From Micrasema longulum (lineage: Eukaryota; Arthropoda; Insecta; Trichoptera; Brachycentridae), in NCBI GenBank assembly GCA_022494885.1, contig JAGVSM010000988.1, positions 1-64,000 on the forward strand: 64,000 nt of DNA. The letters run 5' to 3'. The translations under genes were made by a program, and so were the position numbers. The number at the start of each line of letters is the position of its first letter. The stretch's first letter is position 1. Under the pieces are notes generated by a model. The model made no database searches, had not been told where the DNA came from, and saw only the letters and a program-made list of their open reading frames with translations. Of this stretch, positions 50,401 through 62,400 are shown one piece after another.

Positions 50401-53400
50401 TGCTAATAAAAATATGTCAACGGAGTTTTAGTCCTGACACTAATGTATGGAAGTGAAACATGGAACTGGCAGAGGAAGGATGAAAGCCGAGTGAAACTTA
50501 GACGAATGCTTGGGAAATCAATGTATGACAGGGTTACTAATGATGAAATCAGGCGAGAGAGTAAATCTGAGTCAAGTATAATCGATAAGATTAAGAAAGG
50601 GTCTCCGAGATGGTTTGGTCACGTAGAACGAATGGACGACGAAAGAATAGTAAAACAAGTATATATGGCAAAAATGAACAAGGAAGACGTGGCATGATCA
50701 GATAAACCAAAATCCTTAGTCTTGTCATTTCAAAAGCAGACAGAACCGAAGGGCATGTATGTTAAGATGTATGAATGTGGAAGAAGCTAGAAATGTATGC
50801 CAGGATAGACGTGTGTGGCGGTCCATTCTCTCTGCGGTAGGGAAATGGCGTGATGGTAGCAGTAGTAGACTGACCCTTGAAAAACCCTCGGCGATTCTAT
50901 TATAAATGTCGCAACGCGTTATCGACAAAATCAGCAAAGGAATGCTGCGTTCTTCGGACACGTCGAGCGAACGGACGGCGAGAGAACGGCTAAATGGATT
51001 TACGATGTGAATATTGGCGGATGCAGAAAACGAGGAAGATCACGAAAGACGTTGCGTGATTGAATTCAACAGATGCTCGAAGACGAACATGTCAAAAGTG
51101 GGAGAAGATGTTAATTAAATCAAAAATTATGTCAAGTACAACACGCGATACACGAAATACAGGCGCATCAGCGAAGCTGTAAATAAGTCACTCCTTCACT
51201 ACCTCGTGGCGTAATGGCCAGCGCGCTTGCCTACCATGCAGGAGGTCTCGGGTTCGATTCCCGACACGGTTGATATGAAACACTTATTTAAAAGGGTGTT
51301 TTCACACCAGAATATTTCATAGTCCATTCGCCGAGAATGCGTATACAATTGATGGATGTTATTTTTTTGTGTGTAAGAAAGTTTTGTTTTTGAATGTTTA
51401 CAAACAAAATTCGTTTGTTTATGGATCCCAATCAGATCCTTTCCTCAAATTCCTTATAATTTCTACCCATTTATGTCTTTTTACTGGATTTTTGGTAATA
51501 CTAAAATAATATCAACATTCAAATCACATTCCTAACTAAACTGCACCCCTGGGCAGAGTATGACATTTGCTAAAAGAATTCTATATTTGAAAATGATTTT
51601 TTTAATGTTTTGGAATTCAAACATAAACAAGTACTTAGGTACCTTCTTAAATTCAATATTTGAATATTCATTATTTTTAGATTTGGAATTCGATCATAAA
51701 CAAGTACTCAATAAATTTAAGATTTTATGAGCTATAAACCTTCTCGTGGCGAAGACACATTTATCTGAAAACCGCACGTAAATCGGTCAAGTAGTTATTT
51801 AGTCCATTGAGAACAACCATTCGAACATTGCCTTATATATAAATAGACAAGTGCACCCGACAGACGTTGTCCTGCCCAAACGTTAGCTTGCCTGCTATAG
51901 CTGGTTGAACAAATATTTTTTTCATTATTAATTACACACGTTATTTATTTTGGACTTTAAAAAGCTATTTATATATTCGTAATAAGGGTTTGTTTTTATT
52001 TTATCGCCACGTGTGATTGGCTAAGAGGCCCCATCGTGCTCAAATTAAAATCGTGCAAAAATCACTACTCTAGTGCCATAATCTATGGAGAAAATACGTG
52101 AATGCGTGTTGATGAAGAAAAGTCAGATAGCGTTTCACCCTGAACCTTCTTAAATGATGACACTTAACTCGTGCCCGACGCGAATTTAGTCATTCTTTAA
52201 CCGCCAGCCGTGTTTTGACGTGAGTTTGACATTTAAATCGAAACCAAAGGAAATGAAAAGCAAAATGCCCGATTGTGTCGCGTAAGCGTGCAAAAACTAT
52301 TCAAACATAAGAAAAAAAAAATTAATTGATAATAATGTGCCTAGGTACTTGTTTATGATTGAATTCCGATACTAAAAAATATTTAGATTACCGAACATTG
52401 GCTTCCCTTTTTTGAGCTATTTGTATATTAGTAATAAGGATTAGTTTTTCGTTTTTTCTCCTCGTGAGATTGGCTAAGAAGCCTCGCCGTACTCAAATTA
52501 AAATTGTGCAAAAATCACTTCTCTAGTGCCATAATCCATGGAGAAAATACATACCACTTTTTACCCTGAGCCCTTTAAAATTATGACACTTAACTCATGA
52601 CCGACGCGTATTTGATCATTCTTAAACCGCCAGCCAGGTTTTGACGTGACCTTGACATTTAATTCAAAACCAACAAATGAAAAGAAAAATGCATGATTGT
52701 GTCTTAAAAGTGTGCATAAACTGTTTGGATAAAAAAAAAAAAAAATTATAGTATATATTCGTAATAAGGGTTAGTTTTTTGTTTTATCTCTTCATGCGAT
52801 TGGCTTAAAAGTCTTGTCGCGTTCAAATCAAAATCATGCAAAAATTACTACTTAAGTACCATAATCCATGGAGAAAACACAGGAATATGTGTTAATTAAG
52901 AAAATTCAGAGTGCGATTTACCCTGAGCCCTCTAAAATTATGGCACTCAACTCATGCCCAATGCGAATTTAGTAATTCTTTAATCGTCGGCCGTGTTTTG
53001 ACGTGACCTTGACATTTAATTCGAAACTAAAAGAAAAAACTAAGATAGACCAGATCTTGTCTTGTGGTAGTAATTTTTTTTGTCCTAGTTTTAATTTTAT
53101 TTCGTTGTATTTTATTTCATTTTTACCTGTATTTAGTATAAGAAAATGTGTTTATCATTGTTGGAATGGACTGTATAAGTCCGTCAATAAATAAATAATA
53201 ATAAAAGAAAAATGACTGTATCGTTAAGGGGAAAAAAAGTTTCCATATAAAGAAAAATAAAAAATAATTTTTATTTACATGTAGGTACCTAAGTTTGTTT
53301 ATGATTGAATTGCAAAACTAAACGTTTTTAATATTTATATATTGGATTTAATTACATGGGTAGGTACCTTTGTACTTGTTTGTGGTTGAATTCCAAAACA

Positions 53401-56400
53401 TGAAATGATATTTTTTCAAATAAAGAATTCTTTTTGCAAATGTCAAATTCTACGCTACTTACCGACAGTGGTGCATTCTGTGTAAGAGTCCGTTTTTCAA
53501 AAATTTCTCAAATGTCAGTTGAAATTATTAAAGCATTACTAAAAATCTATTGAAACTAAGTTGATAAGTAGAATTTAAGAAATAGTAAGGAAATTAATCA
53601 ATTCAGTTTCCATTTAAAAAAAAATTGTTTGCAAACGTAAAAATTCAAACTTTTTTAGTATACAGAAAACCACATCCTCAAAATTTTTCAAAATATGCGT
53701 TTCGGTCGAATGCAACCCTGGAAAATCGATGAAAACACATATTTGCTTTTAACGATAGAATTAAGAATAGTCTCCAGAAGGAGTGTAGAATCATATTTGA
53801 ATACATCGGACTGTGTCCGATAATTCCCCCACTATGCCTCACTTTCGCCGCGCGCATGGTCGCAGCGTAATGTTGCTTGATGGGAAAAAAAAAATCATAA
53901 CACAAATATAAGGTGAAAAAAAGCAATCCATGAATTTCTCTAAAATTTTATTGCGCACGCGGAAACATCGATTGACACAACAGAGTAGATGAGTAAAGGG
54001 TCATTTAATAAGAGTAATTGAATTAATGAACTTTATACCATGTCAAAAGTCGGAATAATCGGCGCGCGTGCATGAGAAGATGTATGAATGTAGAAGAAGC
54101 GAGATCTGTATGCAAAGATAGAGTATTGTGGCGTTCTATCCTCTCTGCCTACCCTTACGGGGAAACGGCGTGATGGTTTGTTGTTGTTGTATACTTAAAA
54201 TATAAAACAAATTTTATTTTACATAAAACGGATATTTTTATATCATGTTAAATAATATTTGATGTTTTTAAGATAATGTCAGTCAAATATCCACCACAGA
54301 GTTGTTTAATCCGAGATCCAATTTTCATTAATTTTTTCATTATATAAGCAAAGAAGGGTAAAAAAATTTACTACCCTGGCAACACTTGGTTTCGAGACGT
54401 ACCCGTCTCTTCGTCAGGACACTCTAAAGTACACTATCACTTTCATCGTCACCGTAGTATACGTAGTATTTACGAAAAAATACTTAAATTACATGTTGAA
54501 CAGAGTTAAACACCACCATGTCCGAACATGCACTAAAATCATTGTTCTGCGGAGATAACCTGCCCATCCATCTCGGTGGAAATGTCTCGGAACAATGTCT
54601 TTTTTTGTGGACAATACTGAGACAAGACAATATTGTATTGTCCACATGTAAACGACCTTTAAATGTATGGAAAATAATCGGAATTACATGAAAATATTTT
54701 TTTTTTGCTACACTATAGTGTCAATATACTTCAGAAAAATTGTGAAAACAGTGATATGTGGAAATGAGGAATTCCAGCTCAACTGGAATTAAACTTTAAA
54801 AATGTTTTCGTGTACACGTGAATATTTAAAAAAAATTGGAGTAGGATGAAATATCCCAAAAACGCACGCAAAAATAAATAAAAATGTTGAAAATATTAAT
54901 TTTAAAATCGTAAATAATTACGTCACTCCTTATATCTACGTGTAGTATTTCCGGTTTCCGCTTTAAAGCCCCCGCACCTTGTAAGGAACGTTTTGACCAT
55001 AGAAAAAAAAGAGTATAATTTGTACAATTTGACATTTCAACCAGAGATTATATCAACTTTCTAGGTTTTTCTAAATCGAAACGTTTGTTAAAACAACCAA
55101 AGCATAGAAATGAGCAAATTACGATCAACTTAATAAAGTAATCAAAGCAATATTCCATAGATTCTTGTCAGTTTTGTTATTGGCTGGAGAAATACAACTT
55201 ACCGCGGTCAGTGAAAGTAAGAACGCCAACCGTTTCATGACGTCACTACTAAAAAATGAGACACACTGATTGCAGTCATTTGGCGCGGTATTTGATAAAT
55301 GTAACTTTAAAAATTCATATCTTTGTAAATAACGCACATATATATATATATATTTGCTAAGTTAAATAGTACGCTTATAAAAAAAATAAATTATAAAACA
55401 GCGGAATTCCTCATTGTCAATATTTTTAAAAATTATTTTCAATGATTTCACTAAAAATATTTTTATAATTTTTCAAACAATATTGTGTAATCTGGTTTTT
55501 TGTTTGATTTAACAGCGTGTTAAAATTATTTTATGTGTAAATAAAAAAAACAAAAAAGAATTTTGAATTTGCATAAAATAACATACAATAATTTTTCGCC
55601 TAAATGTTGGGAAATTTTGGCATTTATGGCATCACTGAAAACAACTGTCATAGTTCGCGGCAAAATTGCTTCCACTTTTATGACAACTTTTCAACTATCT
55701 TTTTTATAACTTTAAATATTTCCATTGTTATGTTTTAAACATCATAATTTTATGATATTAAAACTGTATTGTTTCTAAACGTTTGTCAACTGCGTATCAT
55801 GATTTGTACAAGTCAATATGACGTTTTTGTTCAAATTTCAAATGAAAACTAAGACTAACCCTAAAGGAAGACACTTAAATAAAAAGATCATTTATACTGC
55901 ACCCGCTTTGAATTTAGGTTAAGACACTAATTTATCCTTTATTAGTTGTTGACGTTTTTTTATTATTCATTCGCGTGCCACGCGATGACGCGCGGGCCGC
56001 GGCATCATTATAACGACATAATTTTGGCTTTTTTGACACATCAAATGAATTCCGAAATTTTTAAAACGTAAAACCTTGGTGATAAAAATTTTAAAAAACG
56101 TTGATTGGGGAGAATATTTGTGTGCGAATGTATGAAGAAAAATGGGCCCTGAACATTTCGGTGTGAAAAGTGGGAAAACGTAAAATCAAGAAACGTAAAA
56201 ACGTGGTTTTACTGTTATCATTTTTGGGAGTTTGACTGTGTTCAATCGGACCACAGAAGGGCGTCCAATTTGACGGTTCGAATAAAGTAAATGTTTGTGT
56301 TTTAGATCCGTCCCTATTGGCCGGGAGGCGTAAGGAGATCGACAACGTGATGAAGAGGGCGCGCGCGGGATCGCCGGGCAGCTGGGACCGGAAGCTGCTC

Positions 56401-59400
56401 GAGGTTGAGGAAAAGGATCCAAACAGGTGTGTGTTTTAAAATACACCGTAAACTCTTTACGCGGTGGATGCTTTCCATCCACGCTGTACTGCGTAAAATT
56501 AGTATACTAAAAAAAGGACAATGCTGGACGGGTTTCCTTGGCGGGAGGGATTTGAGTAGGAAACTCCTCGATGATTCTGTCAAATAAATACCGGAACTGA
56601 GTCGAAAAAACAACGCCGAATATGGTACTAAAAATATGTATACAAAACCAATATGAGACCTACTCTCGAATACGGGTTATAGATATGGAATTCCTATTTT
56701 GTTTGGGGTATCAACTTGTCGAAAAGAGTCCAAAGACGAGCTGCAAAGTTGTCGCCGAGCCTAAAACGGCTTCCATTGTGGAGAGACTGGAAACTCTCGG
56801 TCTCACAACGCTGCGGGAACGGCGAGAAAGGGGTGACCGATACTCAACAGTCACTGTAGCTGCCCAAATTTGGATCCCGTGTTTGAGCTAAAACAAGATG
56901 CTCGTCTTCGAGGCTGCAGAAAACGAGATTCAATCTAAATCCACGGAAGCATTTCCCGAGCAATAGGGTTGTCGGTGGTTGGAATAAGATGCCACAGGAG
57001 CTGATCTCAACGTGTAGTCTCAATGGGTTGAAAAATGGATTAGATTTGTTTGGGAAAAGTTAAAGTGCGCCAACAACCAACTTTGGTCAAAATAGAATTA
57101 AGCACATCAGCTTTAAGATGTTCGCTTAAAATTAATATAATTATGGGCACGCACTCACGCTGCATTTTTACCGCTAATAACACCGCGTAAGGCACACCGG
57201 AACTGCTCGACGTCGACACGATCGAAACTCAACAAAATCTCCGTGTCCCGTGTCGGCTTCGGTTCAGTTAGCTTTTTGCTCTCTCTCTCTAAGACTTTCA
57301 AATACCCACATAATATAAATTCGTGTCACGGTTCATTGTCACATGTCATTCAGTGTTGTATTTAATTTAATCATTATTTGTATAATCTTGTATTCATCAT
57401 ATTGTCTATTAAATCTCAGTATGTGAATCTTTCATTCAATTTCACGCAACCTTACAACTTTATTGTTAATAATTGTTGATAAATTACCTGGTCCATGAAG
57501 AAGTATAGAAATTGAAAAAATAATATTTTCAGCTGATGCCTAGTCTAGTATGTAGGTGAAATAATTCAATTGGATGAATCTCACCCGCATAAATAAAGGT
57601 TTCAGCTCTTTAACTTCACAAACATCAACAGATGAAAGAATTGAAGGAATATAGATGTTCAAATATAGTTACACAGCGTGTAAAGTGGCCACTTAAACCA
57701 GCCATTGACAGGTCATTAGCCCTGTAGATGCCTGGACTTCTATATTACCTTCTCTTAAATGTTCTTCATCTCTGTTGTAATATGTTAATAATGCAGTGAG
57801 TTATTTATAACCCGTTGAATATGGCTGCAAAATGGAAACATTTGGTTAAATCAAAGAAATAAAAAAAAAGACATTCTTTAGTAATTTTAGGAATATATTG
57901 ATATGATAGAAAACTGTGTCGTTCCCTCGCATAACCCCGTGTATTTTGTTGCCGTGCGCAGGTGGCGCCACACGGGCTACAAGCAGCTGTACCTCGAGTC
58001 GGAGCGCTCCCCCTCGCCTCGCCGCTCCCGCTCGCCCCGCGGCCCGCCGCCTTCCTCCCACCAGCGCAGAGAAAACGGTGAGTGGAGCGGACGTGAGATG
58101 CGACGCAAGTCGGTAATGCAAGTGGAGATGTGAGATGACAATTTTATGAAATGTTATTGAATATTTGCACCTAACCGCTTGCCGACTTTTCTATGTCTAC
58201 CGGTATCGTCGGGACACCGATCGAACCAACATGCAAAACCCACTACACACCTTCGCCATAATTGTTGCGCAAAAATATAAAACCAACACGACATGCGTTT
58301 CAATAGGCACGTGCACTGATTAGGACAAACATGCCCTGATTAGACCATGAAATTATTATACAAGGTGTTCACTAAACCCTGTCACATCCGAAACCACGAT
58401 GATCGGTATGAGCAAGAAGACATATTGGCACGTTAAAATATTTTTTTAGAACGAATAAATTTTAAAAAAATCACATATCAAAAAAAGCAAATGGTTGCTT
58501 ACTTCTGCAGGAGAGAAACGAGGAGGAGGAAAGGGAGATACTGATACTGCGCCGCGCTCCCCTCACTTCTCCCCTGCAGAAGTAAGCAACCATATTTTTT
58601 TTTTCTTTGTTCTAAATATTTTTTAAATATGCTAATATGTATTCTTGCCCATACTGATCATCGTGCTTTCGGATGTGACAGGGTTTAAAGAACACCCTGT
58701 ATATTTAATTTTTTTACAACATAGAGGGAAAACCTTTTTGAGAAAGGAATATGTAGTCTGGGCATTTACAGGGCTTATGATCTGTCATCGGCTGGTTTAA
58801 GTGGCCACTTTACACACTGTAACCTTGACAATTCTGCCTATGTTTGAACATCCACATTTCCACAACCCTTCCGTCTGTTGACTCTTGTGAAGTAAAAGAG
58901 CTAAAACCTTTATCATGTGGGAGAGATTCAGCCGGCTGAACCAATTCACCTACTAGGCAACGCCTGAAAACAATCTTTAAATTTTTAAATACTTTATACT
59001 TGTACCGGGTAGTTAATTCAACTATGTTTTGAGTATGTCCAAATGCTTGCAGACTGGCTGGATTTTCTCCCTAGGGAGTTGTTCATTTTAAAATTTGTTG
59101 CAACAGAGAGGAAAAACCTTTTTGAGAAGGGAATATGGAGTCTAGGCATTTACAGGGCTTATGACCTGTCATTGGCTGGTTTAAGTGGCCACTTTATGAC
59201 TGCCTAGACTAGATTTATAAATGCCTAGACTGCATATTCCCTTCTCAAAAAGGTTTTCTCTCTCTGTTGCAACAAATTTAAAAATGAACAACTCCCTAGG
59301 GAGAAAATCCAGCCAGTCTGCAAGCATTTCGACATACTCAAAACATTGTTATTATATATTGTTTGAGAAATAGTTGAAAAAAAGGGGGAGGGGATGAAGG

Positions 59401-62400
59401 GAGGGGCATGAGTTTAATAGGTTAAGCGTGAATTTATTTTATATTTTTTTATTTTATATAATATATTCAAAATAATGTACAAAAGTAAACAAAATGTTGA
59501 TCGCGCCAAACTAATAATAAATAAAAGTTTATTGGCGCGTTTTTAATATTTTTTAAATTTTTTTCTAATGGTTAATTATCACAAAATATCAAATAAACAC
59601 AACAACAAACGCCAAAAACACGATAAAAACACAAATATGTTTGGACTGGATAAACACAACTTTACACCAACAATGGAACATCGTATAACAGGCTATATTG
59701 AAAGGTTGTTTAATTATTCATCAAAGGAACATTATTTTTTAAAGCTTTTCTAATGTGAAATATTTCCATATTGTTTCATTTTTACCCTTTATTATTTGTA
59801 TGTAAGATTTTAACTTCTGTATTTTTATTAAAGTCATGATTTAAATCGATAAGGTGGTTTGCGAATTTGGAAAAATTATATTATGTATGACATTAACAAT
59901 GGAACATCGTATAACGGGCTATATTGAAAAGTTGTTTGATTATTCATCAAAGGAACATTATTTTTTAAAGCTTTTCTAATGTGAAATATTTCCATATTGT
60001 TTCATTTTTACCCTTTATTATTTGTATGTAAGATTTTAACTTCTGTATTTTTATTAAAGTCACGATTTAAATTGATTAGGAGATTTGCAAATTTGGAAGA
60101 ATTATATTATACAGTGTGTTCTGTACATCCTGTAACATCCAAAACCACAATGATCAGTATAGGCAAGAAGACATATTGGCATATTAAAAAATATTTTGAA
60201 CGAATATTTTTTTAAAAAAGAAAATGGTCGCTTACTTCTGCAGGGGAGAAGCGAGGGGGGCGCGGACGTGTGGTTGACGGTGTATCAGACTCCCCCTTCT
60301 CGTTTTTTCTATATTATATTTTTTAAGATTTTAGTCGTTCTAAAAATTTATTTTAATGTGCCAATATGTCTTCTTGCTCATACTGATCATCGTGGTTTCG
60401 GATGTGACAGGGCTTAAAGAACACCCTGTATACGAGGTGTCTTCGCAACAGCAATTACTAAAAACCGGTAAGACGGAGAATTGAGGAACATGAAAACTAA
60501 TTTTTGCCGTACAATGACCGGTACGTTTGTGAATTCAGGCGCCGCGATGTCTTCCTCGCACCGCCGGCCGGAGCCGCCGCCCTCGCAGGGCCCGCCGCCC
60601 TCGGCCCGGGAGCGCGACCGCGAGCGCGACCGCGAGCTGGACCGCGAGCGGACCGGGAGCGCGAGCGGGCGGAGCAGCGGGACCGCGGCCGGCAGCCGGG
60701 CAGGGCGCGGCCGCCGTCGCTGCCGCCACGGGTGAGCGGGGCATTTACATTTACCGCCGTCGACCGCGTCATTCGCCATTCTGAATAACCGTGTGACTTT
60801 GAGCGAAAGGCCCGAAGCCCGCATCTATGTGGGTGAGATACTGCGGAATTGTCATGTCCAAATCTTTGTAGACATGTGTTTTTGAATCAGGTTGTGATCA
60901 GAGGTCCGAAGTTCGAACCTCACCCCAACTTGACTCCCATTTTCTAATGGTGAGTTATTTACAACTCCTATTTACGGCCGCCAAAGTTCAATATTTTGAG
61001 TGTGTCCAAATTTTTGTAGACAAGGACTGGATTCAACTCCCTGGGGAGCTGTTTATATTATAATTTTACAACAGAGATGAAGAACATTTAAGAGAAGGTA
61101 ATAAAGAAGTCTAGGCATCTACAGGGCTTATGACCTGTCAATGGCTGGTTTAAGTGGCCACTTTACACACTGTGTAACATTCACCATTCTGCCTATATTT
61201 GAACATCTATATTCCTTAAATTCTTTCGTCTGTTGATGTTTGTGAAGTTAAAGAGCTGAAACCTTTATTTATGCGGGTGAGATTCATCTAATTGAATTAT
61301 TTCACCGAACCCCGACAGTGTTATCATCAGCAAAACTATTGACACCGGTGACATCTTCGACAACCCCGTAACTGTCGACACCGTTGACCGTAAAGCTCTG
61401 CCTTTTCAGGGGAACCGATCTCCGATTGCGTCGTCCCTCAGCAGCTGCTCCGACGACTCGTGCTCCGTCTGCTCCATGAACAAACACACCAACAAGCACC
61501 ATCGCTCCAGGTAAATACATCGTCTTCCATTTTTCATAACTTTCTTATTGTTTAGTAAAGATGCAGAAAATAGTTTTTTCCAGCTGTATGCTACAGCCTT
61601 CATTCTATTTCGTCGCCATTCAGCCAAGTCTTTTTACGTCTTTCTAGGGACCAAAAAAAAAAAAGTGTAAAATTGAGGAAAACGCTAAAGTGAGGAAAAT
61701 AAAAAAATAGGAATTTCATCAAAATGAAACTGATATGTGGAAATTGACAATATTTTCTTTTCCTATTTTCAATGATTTTACTAAAAATAGTTTTTCAAAC
61801 AATATTTTCAACTTGGGCATCCAGACAAATCCGCAATAGCGGAACACTTTATAGACACAGGGCATTTTTTCGCCTTTGAACCAAAAATTCTACATAAACC
61901 TAGTAATTATAGTGCACGAATAATAAAAGAGGCAATTGAAATACACAGACATCCAAATAATATAAACAAAGAGGACGGGCTTAAATTAAATTCAACATGG
62001 TTCCCAGCACTACATATGACAAAAACGAATAGAAATGTGCCTACTGCCGACTGCAACACGGTACAAATTACTAGTACATAAACATAATCATTCTTTCCTA
62101 CAAAACTAGAAATGTGCCTACTGCTGACTGTGACACGGTACAAAGAACTAGTACATAAACACATACATTTCTCTATAAAACACACAGTTTTCCCTGAAGA
62201 TGGCTCCTGCAATGGTAGCCGAAACGTCGGATCAAATCCAACATACACGGTATCACCCAAAAAAGATACATAATATTGATAACAGTGACCGTGAAAACCT
62301 TCGCACCTATTTGATATTATGTAATCTTATTTGTTTTAAAAACAGCGTGTTAAAATTATTTTATGTGTAATTAAAAAAAAAACAAAAAGAGAATTTTGAA

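Noticed and set aside
51205..51290. Functional tRNA gene
   Set aside because: Internal promoter boxes are visible, but the acceptor ends do not pair and a related copy at 26385 has the same defects, so a SINE head fits better.
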